From: Clostridiales bacterium Firm_16
GTDB lineage: Bacteria; Bacillota; Clostridia; Saccharofermentanales; Saccharofermentanaceae
Direction of reading: 5' to 3'
Length of the DNA: 64,000 nucleotides
NCBI GenBank assembly: GCA_001604185.1
Contig: LVAV01000002.1
Span: forward strand, 1-64,000
In this document: positions 23,384-31,863 of the stretch, one piece after another
Layout of the letters: each line of letters begins with the position of its first letter
Numbering within the stretch: the first letter of the stretch is position 1
Translations under genes and position numbers: made by a program
Notes under the pieces: model-generated
What the model was told of the DNA's origin: nothing
The model's database searches: none
Seen by the model: only the letters and a program-made list of their open reading frames with translations

Positions 23384-25111
23384 ATGAAAATGTTATTACG
23401 ACTGAGCCGCGAAGCGCTGAAATACAGATCTCTTTACGTCATTGCCATCCTGGCGACGCTGTTGCTTACCCTGGTGAACCTGACGGCGCCGAAAGTCTTA
23501 TCCGAGATGACAGGCATCGTCAACTCCGGCATGAGCGAGGCGGGGATGTCGCGGATCTATGTGCTTACCGCTATTCTGGTAGGGCTCTTTCTTTCGCGAG
23601 TTCTTTTCCGGTTTCTCAGTAACTATCTGGCCCATAAGGCGGCATGGTATCTGGTAGGCGATCTGCGTACGAGGACCTACGATAAACTCGAGCGGATGCA
23701 CATCGGGTATTTTCATGACAAGCAGACCGGTGACCTCATGAGCCGGATTGTGAATGACACGCGAGATTTCGAACTTTTATACGCCCACATGATCCCGGAA
23801 ACCATAACGAACATTGTTACATTCGTTGGAGTTCTGGTGGTTTTGCTCATTATCAACTGGAAACTGGCCCTGATCACCTGCGCGCCGCTTCCGCTCATTT
23901 TCATATCCGGAATCATCTTCTCCAAGAAGGTCAGACCTTACTTCAAAGTCTCCCAGAAGAAGATGGGTGAGCTGAACGGCAAGCTCCAGGATAACCTGTC
24001 GGGCATTCAGGAGATCCAGTCCTTCGGTCGGGAAGAGTACGAGACGGACAGCGTCGATAAGAAGAACTTCGAGCACATCCGTGCGATGCTGAAAGCCCTG
24101 AAGATCAGTGCGATCTTCCATCCGACGGTGGAGTTCATCTCCTCTCTGGGAACGATCCTCATCGTGGCTTTTGGCGGGTTTCTGGCCCTGCACGAGGGCC
24201 TCAAGGTGGAAGACATCGTCGCATTTCTCCTGTATCTGAGCCTTTTCTACGCGCCGGTGACGGGACTTGCGAATCTTCTGGAGAACATGCAGCAGTCTCT
24301 GGCCGGTGCAGAGCGCGTGCTTTCTGTACTGGATGCGCCCTGTGAGATCAAAGATAAGAGCGATGCCGCCCCCCTCGAAGAGGCGAAGGGAGCCATCGAA
24401 TTCGAGCATGTAAGCTTCTCCTATGAGACCGGAGGTAAGATCCTGGATGACGTGTCTTTCAAGTGTGAACCGGGAAAAATGCTGGCTATCGTCGGTCCGA
24501 CGGGTGTCGGTAAGACTACCCTCACACGCTTGATCTCCCGCTTCTACGAGCCTTCTGAAGGACGGATCCTGATCGATGGCCGTGACCTCAACGATATCAC
24601 TATCGACAGTTTAAGACTGAATATCTCTCCTGTGCTTCAGGATACGTTCCTGTTCAACGGAACGATCGCCGAGAATATCGGGTATGCGGTTCCGGATGCC
24701 AGCCGGGAGGAGATCATGGAGGCGGCCAAAGCTGCCAATATCCACAACGACATCATGGAGATGCCGGACCAGTATGATACACTGGTAGGCGAGCGCGGAC
24801 TCCGCCTTTCCGGCGGACAGAAGCAGAGAGTGGCCATCTCACGTGCGATCCTTAGAAAGTCACCAATCATCATCCTCGATGAGGCGACGGCATCGGTAGA
24901 TGTGGAGACCGAGCGTCAGATCCAGAAAGCCATCTCCGGCATTTCGGGAAAAAGAACGATCATCGCCATAGCGCACCGTCTTTCCACGATCAGAAACGCC
25001 GATCAGATCATCGTTATCGAGAACGGACGCATTACGGAAAGAGGCACCCACGAGGAGCTGATGGCCTTGAACGGAAGCTACACGCGCATGAACAGTGTGT
25101 CGGAAGAATAG
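23384..25111 (+). CDS. Fused ABC exporter (TM domain + ATPase)
   Basis: 575 residues. An N-terminal six-helix exporter domain (about 15-310) is followed by a complete nucleotide-binding domain: Walker A GPTGVGKTT near 370, Q-loop SPVLQDTFLF, signature LSGGQKQR near 475, Walker B IIILDEAT near 495 and the H-loop AIAHRLSTI. This is the MsbA/LmrA-type half transporter, working as a homodimer or with a partner not present here. Substrate unknown: lipid, peptide or drug. It follows the esterase and precedes a GNAT by 13 bases. Confidence 0.92.
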   Translation: MKMLLRLSREALKYRSLYVIAILATLLLTLVNLTAPKVLSEMTGIVNSGMSEAGMSRIYVLTAILVGLFLSRVLFRFLSNYLAHKAAWYLVGDLRTRTYDKLERMHIGYFHDKQTGDLMSRIVNDTRDFELLYAHMIPETITNIVTFVGVLVVLLIINWKLALITCAPLPLIFISGIIFSKKVRPYFKVSQKKMGELNGKLQDNLSGIQEIQSFGREEYETDSVDKKNFEHIRAMLKALKISAIFHPTVEFISSLGTILIVAFGGFLALHEGLKVEDIVAFLLYLSLFYAPVTGLANLLENMQQSLAGAERVLSVLDAPCEIKDKSDAAPLEEAKGAIEFEHVSFSYETGGKILDDVSFKCEPGKMLAIVGPTGVGKTTLTRLISRFYEPSEGRILIDGRDLNDITIDSLRLNISPVLQDTFLFNGTIAENIGYAVPDASREEIMEAAKAANIHNDIMEMPDQYDTLVGERGLRLSGGQKQRVAISRAILRKSPIIILDEATASVDVETERQIQKAISGISGKRTIIAIAHRLSTIRNADQIIVIENGRITERGTHEELMALNGSYTRMNSVSEE

Positions 25112-25124
25112 AAAGGAAATTCTT

Positions 25125-25886
25125 ATGTTTAAGGAATACTATGAAAAAATGCTGAAGCAGTTGTCGATCGATTTCAACTGCACGCCGGAAGACCTTCTGG
25201 CGAAGGAAAACAAGATCACGGTTTCAGCGGATAATGCAGGAAGAAGGATGTACGATCCGAATAAGACATTCCTGGATATGGTCACACTGGGCGGAAATGC
25301 GCTTGTTACTGCAGACGAGTGCCTGCACGAATTCCTTCGTGGATTTATCAAGGACGCAGAAGGACACAGACTTTTCGAAGTCGGGAAACTTTCCATACTC
25401 GATCAGGAGGTCAGAAAGTACGGCTATAAGATGGCCGGGAGTCACCATATGTTTCTTCCGTGCCGCAAGGTCGAGGTGGAAGAACGCTATCCGGTGAAGT
25501 GGTTCTTCGACGAAGAAATCAATGGCTTCTACGGCGATTCGAGATTTCCGAATTCAATCTGTTATCCGAAGCCGTCCCCGACGATCCGTGACCGAATGGT
25601 CGTGGCGGCCTATGACGGGGACACGATCATGGGCATGTCCGGGTGTTCTGAAGATGCCCCGAACTGGATGCAGGTGGGTGTCGATGTATTGCCCGAATAT
25701 CGTTCCAGAGGAGTAGGAACCTATCTGGTGACCCTGATGAAGAACAAGATCATCGAGCAGGGAGCTGTACCTTTCTACGGTACTGCCTCGTCGAATATCC
25801 ACTCGCAGAAGATTGCGCTGAGCGCGGGCTTCTGTCCTGCATGGGTCGAAGTTGAATCGTATAGAATCGAGAAAGAGAAGAAATAA
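25125..25886 (+). CDS. GNAT acetyltransferase, two-domain type
   Basis: 253 residues. VGVDVLPEYRSRGVGTYLVTLMKN is motif A, ASSNIHSQKIALSAGFCPAWVEVES the C-terminal motif. A 130-residue N-terminal domain precedes it, the same two-part layout as the protein at 9513-10226 (GNAT_acetyltran, PF12746), though the N-terminal sequences differ considerably. AAAGGA before the ATG at 25125 decides the start. It ends one base before the next GNAT start codon, so the pair is coupled. Confidence 0.85.
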   Translation: MFKEYYEKMLKQLSIDFNCTPEDLLAKENKITVSADNAGRRMYDPNKTFLDMVTLGGNALVTADECLHEFLRGFIKDAEGHRLFEVGKLSILDQEVRKYGYKMAGSHHMFLPCRKVEVEERYPVKWFFDEEINGFYGDSRFPNSICYPKPSPTIRDRMVVAAYDGDTIMGMSGCSEDAPNWMQVGVDVLPEYRSRGVGTYLVTLMKNKIIEQGAVPFYGTASSNIHSQKIALSAGFCPAWVEVESYRIEKEKK

Positions 25887-25887
25887 G

Positions 25888-26415
25888 ATGGAGAACATTT
25901 TTGAGACGGAGCATCTGCTGGTCCGGATTTTTGATCCTGCCGATGCAAAAGCACTGTACAAGAATCATCTGGAAGATGAGGTAAAGCAGTGGATCCCTAA
26001 CGAGAGCTATGCTGATTTAGAAGAAGCACAAGGTGCGATCGAGTTCTTTTCGGACTGCGTGAAACAAGCACATCTTCCATATGTTCTGGCAGTAGAACTA
26101 AAAGAAACACAAGAACTGATCGGCGACACCGGAATCAACGAAGTCGAAGGTCAGGAAGGGGAAGTGGAGATCGGATACACGATCTGTAAGAAGCATAGTG
26201 GAAAAGGATATGCGACGGAATTGGTGAAAGCGATGACGGATTTTGCGTTCTCGAATTTCGATGTTGCCGTGATTTACGGCCGCGTCATGCATGGTAACGA
26301 TGCTTCCGTCCGAGTCCTGGAAAAGAACAACTACGTGTATGAGACAGAAGAGTTCGGTGCGGAGGATGATCCGTATAACAAGGGCATGCTGATCTATAAG
26401 AAAGAACGGGCATAA
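25888..26415 (+). CDS. GNAT acetyltransferase, RimJ/RimL-like
   Basis: 175 residues. The opening IFETEHLLVRIFDPADAKALYKNHLEDEVKQWIPN and the core VEIGYTICKKHSGKGYATELVKAMTDFAF, then NDASVRVLEKNNYVY, are the hallmarks of the Acetyltransf_3 (RimJ/RimL) group, which acetylates protein N-termini or aminoglycoside-like amines. It converges on the diguanylate cyclase gene with only 10 bases between stops and no obvious terminator. Confidence 0.88.
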   Translation: MENIFETEHLLVRIFDPADAKALYKNHLEDEVKQWIPNESYADLEEAQGAIEFFSDCVKQAHLPYVLAVELKETQELIGDTGINEVEGQEGEVEIGYTICKKHSGKGYATELVKAMTDFAFSNFDVAVIYGRVMHGNDASVRVLEKNNYVYETEEFGAEDDPYNKGMLIYKKERA

Positions 26416-26425
26416 GCTCGTACAC

Positions 26426-27064
26426 TTATTCGCCCTTCTTCATCTCTTTCTTCATCTCGTACATCTTCACATCGGCGTGTTCCATGACTTCCTTGAATGA
26501 CATAGAAGAAGATACGGTTTTGAAGTAGATGCCGTAACTGAGGTTGCAGATGAAATCATCGTTGAATTCTTCGTTAAGTACTGTTAATGTGGAATACCAC
26601 TCATGCACGATGGAGTCCAGTCTGGTTTCCGGCATGTTGGTTACTACCACAATAAATTCATCTCCGCCGATCCGGTAAAGATACCCGTATTTGTGCCAGA
26701 AACGCAGCTGGTTCGAAGCTGCGATGAGGATCTTATCACCGGCATGATGACCGTGAATGTCGTTGATCTTCTTGAGATTGTTTACGTCGAAGAATATGAT
26801 GGCGTAATCGCTGTACCGCTCGTATTCCGGAATCTTCGATTCCAGCTTGATCCGGTTATATACACCGGTGAGCTTGTCGTGGGTGCTGAGGTGCTCGATG
26901 GGTTTCATCAGCATGGTCCGGGCGTTGATGACATTGCCGAGGCCCAGGATCACATACAGGATCACGGCGCTGACAGGAGAGAAGATCCCTAATGCCCACA
27001 GAAGTGCAACGAATCCCGCAAATAAGAGACAGCCTATGATTTGTAGGATCAAAAGACGTTTCAA
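26426..27064 (-). CDS. Membrane-anchored diguanylate cyclase (GGDEF)
   Basis: 212 residues. Two N-terminal TM helices (about 5-25 and 30-48) are followed by a GGDEF domain: DKLTGVYNR, DVNNLKKINDIHGHHAGD, and YRIGGDEFIVV with the intact signature. It should make c-di-GMP from GTP at the membrane. The best start is a TTG at 27064 with AAGGGGGG 7 bases upstream. No allosteric I-site RxxD is evident just before GGDEF. It is the first of two cyclases in the window; no EAL or HD-GYP phosphodiesterase is present. Confidence 0.88.
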   Translation of the reverse strand: MKRLLILQIIGCLLFAGFVALLWALGIFSPVSAVILYVILGLGNVINARTMLMKPIEHLSTHDKLTGVYNRIKLESKIPEYERYSDYAIIFFDVNNLKKINDIHGHHAGDKILIAASNQLRFWHKYGYLYRIGGDEFIVVVTNMPETRLDSIVHEWYSTLTVLNEEFNDDFICNLSYGIYFKTVSSSMSFKEVMEHADVKMYEMKKEMKKGE

Positions 27065-27134
27065 CCGTGCACCCCCCCTTGGAACTTTCTTCGGTAAATA
27101 ATGGCTTTATAATCTTTGCGTTTGTAATGATTTT

Positions 27135-27162
27135 ATTATACCGTATTTCACTTTCATAACAA
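27135..27162 (-). promoter_or_regulatory. Sigma-A promoter of the diguanylate cyclase gene
   Basis: On the minus strand TTGTTA (27157-27162), 16-base spacer, TATAAT (27135-27140), giving a leader of about 65 bases. Confidence 0.55.
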
Positions 27163-27217
27163 ATCCACGATCACGTGAGGTTTGTGACAGTGCTTTCACT
27201 TTAGGAAAAACCGGATG

Positions 27218-27226
27218 TGCTATTAT
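27218..27226 (+). promoter_or_regulatory. Extended -10 promoter of the lipoprotein gene
   Basis: TGCTATTAT (TGnTATnAT) 45 bases before the ATG at 27271; no strong -35. Confidence 0.45.
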
Positions 27227-27270
27227 GCCTGCGGTAAACAAAAAAAGAGAGACATGAAAGAGGGTTAACT

Positions 27271-28461
27271 ATGAAAAACAAGGGCAACAACAATTCGAGC
27301 AAATTGATCATTGCACTGATCGCAGTCTGCTGTCTGAGTACAGCCTGCCAGAAGTCGGATGACAAGAAGAACAGTGAGACAACCAAGGCTTCTGAAACAA
27401 CCGCCACAACGGTACAGAGCAGCGAAGACACAACAGTTACGACAGAAGATACTTCTGCCACGACCGAGGACACTTCCGCGACAACAGAAGAGACATCTGC
27501 ATCTACAGAGGATACAAAAGCAACAACAGAAGAAACCTCTGCTACTTCTGATGAAACTCCGGCGAAGGACGTGACACTTGGATTCGGCAACATTACGAAT
27601 GACGGTTTAGCGACCGGAAACAGCAAGTATACATTCTACACTTACCATCCGACTGCTAATACGGTGACACTGGTCCAGGAGGATAATGCTTCCGGCGAGA
27701 AGAAGGATCTTTATACCACTTCATCGATCGACAGCATGAATCTTCTGGGTGATGCACTGTATTTCCGTGAAGAAAGCAGTGCGGTCACGAAGCTGAGTCT
27801 TGCCGACGGAGCTACCAAGAAGATCTATAACGGACAGGTAACCAACCTGACCGCATATGGCGACCACCTGTATTTCAGTGAGAACAGCTGCCTCGTAAGA
27901 TGTGGTCTGGACGGCAGCAACAAGGAAGAGCTCTTCAAGGCAGAGCATTCTTCTATGCCGGCGGATGTAGCCTTCAGCATCGTAAACGATACGATCTACT
28001 TCGTGAACCCGACGGATTTCGCAACCGGTGGCTCCTTCTTCGGTAAAGTATTCTCCATGGATCTGGATGGCAAGAACCAGAAGGATTTCCCCTCGGGAGT
28101 ATCCGCAAGTAATGGCGAGCTGTTTTTCACAGACGGAGAGTGGCTGTTCTTCTATGGAAGTTCTGAGGATCAGAGTGTCTTCGGTTATCTTGGCTGCAAG
28201 CTGGACGGAAGTGATTTCAGACACATCAACCGTTATTCTCCGAGTTCTATCAACTCCGCCAACGGCAAGCTTTTCCTTTCCACGTCCGATGGTCTGAATG
28301 TTCTGGATAAAGATATGAATCCGACACAGATCTTCGATGAGAAGATCGGAAATTCCGCCCGTTTCTCTATCGTCGGTGAAAACATCTATTTCATGGATGA
28401 GACCAATACCGCGACTCTCCGAGTATCTCTGGATGGAAAGAATAAAACAGTTCTGCATTAA
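27271..28461 (+). CDS. Beta-propeller lipoprotein, DUF5050-like
   Basis: 396 residues. Signal peptide with lipobox LSTAC (about 22-26), so Cys26 should be lipidated and the protein surface-anchored. Residues 30-98 are a low-complexity linker rich in Thr, Glu and Ser with TTEDTSA-like repeats. The rest is a series of about 40-residue repeats (GDALYFREE..., GDHLYFSEN..., NDTIYFVNP..., GEWLFFYGS..., GENIYFMDE...) that match DUF5050-type beta-propellers. Such propellers bind ligands or partners rather than catalyse. It is monocistronic, with its own promoter. Confidence 0.82.
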   Translation: MKNKGNNNSSKLIIALIAVCCLSTACQKSDDKKNSETTKASETTATTVQSSEDTTVTTEDTSATTEDTSATTEETSASTEDTKATTEETSATSDETPAKDVTLGFGNITNDGLATGNSKYTFYTYHPTANTVTLVQEDNASGEKKDLYTTSSIDSMNLLGDALYFREESSAVTKLSLADGATKKIYNGQVTNLTAYGDHLYFSENSCLVRCGLDGSNKEELFKAEHSSMPADVAFSIVNDTIYFVNPTDFATGGSFFGKVFSMDLDGKNQKDFPSGVSASNGELFFTDGEWLFFYGSSEDQSVFGYLGCKLDGSDFRHINRYSPSSINSANGKLFLSTSDGLNVLDKDMNPTQIFDEKIGNSARFSIVGENIYFMDETNTATLRVSLDGKNKTVLH

Positions 28462-28510
28462 TCTCTGATAAAAACAGACAAATACAAGAAAGAATCGTCT
28501 CATAGCTGGG

Positions 28511-28519
28511 TGATATAAT
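28511..28519 (+). promoter_or_regulatory. Extended -10 promoter of the GH43 gene
   Basis: TGATATAAT fits TGnTATAAT exactly, 43 bases before the ATG at 28562; the -35 region is weak. Confidence 0.5.
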
Positions 28520-28561
28520 AGGATCGTGACTTGCTCATAATACCTCTTAGGAGTGATGACT

Positions 28562-29974
28562 ATGAAAAAACAAGTGTTCAATCCATATCTTCCCAGCTAT
28601 GAGTATATTCCGGACGGTGAACCCCGTGTCTTTGACGGGCGTCTATACATCTACGGAAGCCATGACCGGTTTAACGGCGAGGTCTACTGTGCCAACGACT
28701 ATGTATGCTGGTCCGCTCCGGAGGACGATCTCTCCGACTGGCGTTATGAGGGCGTCATCTTTAAGAAGACCCAGGACCCCAGAAATCCGGATGGATCCCA
28801 TGCTTTGTGGGCACCGGATGTATGCCGGGGAAATGACGGCAAGTACTATCTCTATTACTGCCTCGATTTCCTGAAAGAAATCGGTGTAGCGGTCGCAGAT
28901 ACCCCGACAGGACCTTTCGAATTCCTGGATTTTGTGAGATATAAGAACGGAGATATTCTCGGATCAAGACCGGATGAGATCCGTCAGTTCGATCCGGGTA
29001 TCTTCATCGACGACGATAAGCGTATCTATCTTTTCTCCGGTAACAGTCCGCGCTATAAGCAGACACCAGTCGACAAGGACAGCCTGAAGATGGAACTGGA
29101 GCAGGACATGATCACGGTCAAGGACGGTCCTTTCCACAACCTGCCGATCATCAACGATGCAGACGGCACGGAGTACGAGGCCCATCCTTTCTTCGAGGCA
29201 AGTTCTGTAAGAAAAATCAACGGTAAGTATTACTTCATCTATTCGTCCTGCTGGATGCATGAACTCTGCTGGGCGGTAGCCGATTCCCCGCTGGGTGAAT
29301 ACCATTACGGCGGTGTGCTGGTCTCGAATGCAGACATCGGTGCTAACGGTAATACCGAAGCCCTCAACTATCGTGGCAATACCCACGGAAGCGTAGCTTT
29401 CGTAAACGGAAAATGGTATGTGTTCTACCATCGCCAGACCAACCGTCATTTCTTCTCCCGTCAGGCTTGTGCCGAGGAGATCTATTTCGACGGCGAAGCC
29501 TTCCATCAGGCGGAGATCACATCCTGCGGTCTTAACGGCGGCCCCCTCAAGGATGAGGGCAGCTACGAAGCAAGAATTGCCTGCCATCTCTACAGTAAGA
29601 ACGGCACGACTGAAAGCCTTGCCGAGCAGCAGGACAGCAACCACCCTGCATTCACCCAGGAGGGCGAAGACAGGGAAGATAACCCGAACCAGTACATCAA
29701 TAACATGGTAGACGGTGCGACTGCCGGATACCGTTATTTCAACTTTGAAACGGCAAAGACGATCTCGGTGGAGGTCAGAGGTACGGCAGATGGGGAATTC
29801 GTTGTGAGAGACGGAAGAAACGGTCCTGTTGTTTCCCGTATCCCGATTAAACCATCAGTAGACTGGACAAGCTTTTCTGCTCCGCTTACCATAGAATCCG
29901 GCAGGCACGCCATCTATTTCACGTACGAAGGAGCAGGATCCGCGGATTTTATGTCATTCCGCTTCGATGCCTGA
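28562..29974 (+). CDS. Glycoside hydrolase family 43 with C-terminal beta-sandwich
   Basis: 470 residues, no signal peptide. The five-bladed propeller of GH43 starts with the conserved region around PRVFDGRLYIYGSHDR (general base Asp candidate) and continues with LWAPDV, FDPGIFIDDDKR and FFEASSVRKINGKYYFIYSS, where the Glu is the likely acid. A C-terminal domain of about 120 residues (GYRYFNFETAKTISVEVRG...SADFMSFRF) resembles a CBM6-like sandwich. It would remove arabinose or xylose from imported oligosaccharides. TTAGGAG 8 bases before the ATG at 28562 fixes the start. A GNAT follows 29 bases later. Confidence 0.88.
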   Translation: MKKQVFNPYLPSYEYIPDGEPRVFDGRLYIYGSHDRFNGEVYCANDYVCWSAPEDDLSDWRYEGVIFKKTQDPRNPDGSHALWAPDVCRGNDGKYYLYYCLDFLKEIGVAVADTPTGPFEFLDFVRYKNGDILGSRPDEIRQFDPGIFIDDDKRIYLFSGNSPRYKQTPVDKDSLKMELEQDMITVKDGPFHNLPIINDADGTEYEAHPFFEASSVRKINGKYYFIYSSCWMHELCWAVADSPLGEYHYGGVLVSNADIGANGNTEALNYRGNTHGSVAFVNGKWYVFYHRQTNRHFFSRQACAEEIYFDGEAFHQAEITSCGLNGGPLKDEGSYEARIACHLYSKNGTTESLAEQQDSNHPAFTQEGEDREDNPNQYINNMVDGATAGYRYFNFETAKTISVEVRGTADGEFVVRDGRNGPVVSRIPIKPSVDWTSFSAPLTIESGRHAIYFTYEGAGSADFMSFRFDA

Positions 29975-30003
29975 TTCCGAAAGGGTAGAATTCTGGATTG
30001 GAT

Positions 30004-30471
30004 ATGGTAATACGGGAACTAAGAGACAATGAAAAAGATCTGCTTCGTGATTTCCTTTATGAGGCGATCTTTATTCCAGAAGGCATGGAACCGCCACCGA
30101 GAGACATTATCGAGCGACCGGAGTTAAAGTTGTATTACGAAGACTTCGGATCAGGTAATGCAGACTATTGTTTTGTGGCCGAGGATGACGGCAAAGTCGT
30201 GGGTGCAGTCTGGACCCGCATCATGGACGATTACGGGCATGTGGATATGGAGACTCCGTCCTTTGCCATCTCCCTGATCAAGGAATACCGCGGCAAAGGA
30301 ATCGGTACCGAGCTGATGAGAAAGATGCTGGAGCATCTGAAGGATCAGGGTTTCAAACAAGCATCTCTGGCTGTGCAGAAGAGTAATTACGCGGTCAGGA
30401 TGTATGAGAAAGTCGGTTTCCGGACGGTGGATGAGAATAGTGAAGAATACATTATGGTGTGTATGCTTTGA
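30004..30471 (+). CDS. GNAT-family N-acetyltransferase
   Basis: 155 residues. SLIKEYRGKGIGTELMRKMLEHL is motif A and KSNYAVRMYEKVGFRTV the C-terminal motif. The N-terminal RELRDNEKDLLRDFLYEAIFIPEGMEPPPRDII is shared by a common clostridial GNAT subgroup. The ATG at 30004 is chosen; a TTG at 29998 is possible, and no strong ribosome site precedes either. Confidence 0.87.
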   Translation: MVIRELRDNEKDLLRDFLYEAIFIPEGMEPPPRDIIERPELKLYYEDFGSGNADYCFVAEDDGKVVGAVWTRIMDDYGHVDMETPSFAISLIKEYRGKGIGTELMRKMLEHLKDQGFKQASLAVQKSNYAVRMYEKVGFRTVDENSEEYIMVCML

Positions 30472-30492
30472 AGAAATGAGAGGTAATGGAGA

Positions 30493-30723
30493 ATGAGTAT
30501 TCTGATCAAAGATACGACAAGAGAAGAGCGCAAGAAGATCGTTGCCGAGTCACTGGGAAATCTGGAAGGAGCGTGCGATGGATGCATGGCCGGTCTTGCC
30601 GAGATGTATCAGGACTACATCGATGGTAAGAAAGAGATCCGTGAGATCAACATGGAGTATAACGCACGTTATGTATCCGGAAATGACGGTCCATCCAGAT
30701 CCGGATGCGGCTATGCTGACTGA
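30493..30723 (+). CDS. Small conserved-looking protein, 76 residues
   Basis: 76 residues with a good ribosome site. The N-terminal SILIKDTTREERKKIVAESLGN and the spaced Cys (EGACDGCMAG) followed by MYQDYIDGKKEIREINMEYNARYV resemble small proteins seen in many Clostridia and sometimes labelled as purine-biosynthesis related without evidence. The end (RSGCGYAD) has one more Cys, so metal binding is possible. It lies between a GNAT and a P-loop protein in a tight cluster. Function unknown. Confidence 0.62.
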   Translation: MSILIKDTTREERKKIVAESLGNLEGACDGCMAGLAEMYQDYIDGKKEIREINMEYNARYVSGNDGPSRSGCGYAD

Positions 30724-30754
30724 TACATGAGGTCAGGGTCTTCGAGGAGAACAG

Positions 30755-31384
30755 ATGAGTAAGAATATTATCATTGTGGGACCGAGCCGGTCCGGCAAGT
30801 CGACATTAGCCCGAAGGATTCACGATGAACTGAATTACTACGTGATCAGCATCGATAAACTTGTGGGCGTCTTCCAAAGTGCGTATCCGCAACTGGATAT
30901 CCGTCTGAACTGGGACAGAGAGAAAACGACGGAGAATATCGCTCCGTTTCTGGGTCACTACCTGGGTATGTTTTCTTCCTCTGACGGCCGGGGACTCCTG
31001 GGATATAGTCACGGCGCTGTGGAGAATAACCTCTTCGTTCTGGAAGGTGCGTACTATGATTTTGGTGCCATCGAATCTGTTCTACAGAACTATGGTGTGA
31101 ACGACATGAAGGAGAGTTTTCACCTTATCGGTCTGGTGCAAAGAAAGAAGACGGCCGAGGACTTTTTCCGGGATTTCAGAAAATTCGATACGGAAAAAGA
31201 CTGGACATTCAGTCTGAGTGATGACGAACTCAAGGGTGTCGCAGAAGATGCCGTTTCCTATAACGAAGAGATGTATACGCTTCTTAAGAAACACGGCTTC
31301 GACATCTACGACACTTCAGAGAACAGAGATGCGGTTCTGGATGAGATCATCGAGAGAATTGCACGTGATATCGGAAAGGAATAA
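30755..31384 (+). CDS. P-loop NTPase, small-molecule kinase-like
   Basis: 209 residues. GPSRSGKST (residues 9-17) is the Walker A loop, and YVISIDKLVGVFQ a possible catalytic Asp region. Its size and lack of other domains suggest an adenylate-kinase-fold phosphotransferase or an AAA_17-type protein. The substrate is unknown. AGGAG precedes the ATG; the Nudix gene starts 2 bases after the stop. Similar P-loop proteins occur at 35654 and 52775. Confidence 0.75.
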   Translation: MSKNIIIVGPSRSGKSTLARRIHDELNYYVISIDKLVGVFQSAYPQLDIRLNWDREKTTENIAPFLGHYLGMFSSSDGRGLLGYSHGAVENNLFVLEGAYYDFGAIESVLQNYGVNDMKESFHLIGLVQRKKTAEDFFRDFRKFDTEKDWTFSLSDDELKGVAEDAVSYNEEMYTLLKKHGFDIYDTSENRDAVLDEIIERIARDIGKE

Positions 31385-31386
31385 AC

Positions 31387-31860
31387 ATGGCTACAGTAGA
31401 TCTTGGAAAAACAAATTGGAGTCAGTCTGTCGGCGGAGTGTGCATCAAGGACGGGAAGGTCCTGTTGGCACGTCATACATACGGAGCAGGAAAGGGAATG
31501 CTGATCATCCCGGGCGGATATGTGGATTTCGGAGAGACACCGGAGGAGACCTTGGTGAGAGAATTCCAGGAAGAGACCGGTGTGACCGTGAAGGCCGGCA
31601 AGCTCTACGGAATGCGATTCAGCGCGAAGGACTGGTATGCTGTTTTCGAAGCGGAGTATGTCGAGGGCGAAGCACGGTCGGACGGAGATGAAAACGATAA
31701 GGTCGTGTGGATGGATATAGAGGAAGCACTTACCGATGAAACCGTTCCGGATCTGACAAAGAAGATGATCCGCTGTGCCGTCACAGGAGAAGGTTTCGGA
31801 CTGATCCCGTATGAATCGAAGACACCGGGAAGAAACTTGTATGCCTTCCTCAAGGATTGA
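31387..31860 (+). CDS. Nudix hydrolase
   Basis: 157 residues. The Nudix box spans about 43-65: GGYVDFGETPEETLVREF then QEETGV, a full GX5EX7REUXEEXGU match. The flanks resemble ADP-ribose/NDP-sugar type Nudix proteins (WSQSVGGVCIKDGKVLLARHTYG). It hydrolyses a nucleoside diphosphate derivative. AAAGGA upstream; translationally close to the P-loop gene before it and the GNAT 3 bases after. Confidence 0.9.
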   Translation: MATVDLGKTNWSQSVGGVCIKDGKVLLARHTYGAGKGMLIIPGGYVDFGETPEETLVREFQEETGVTVKAGKLYGMRFSAKDWYAVFEAEYVEGEARSDGDENDKVVWMDIEEALTDETVPDLTKKMIRCAVTGEGFGLIPYESKTPGRNLYAFLKD

Positions 31861-31863
31861 GAA

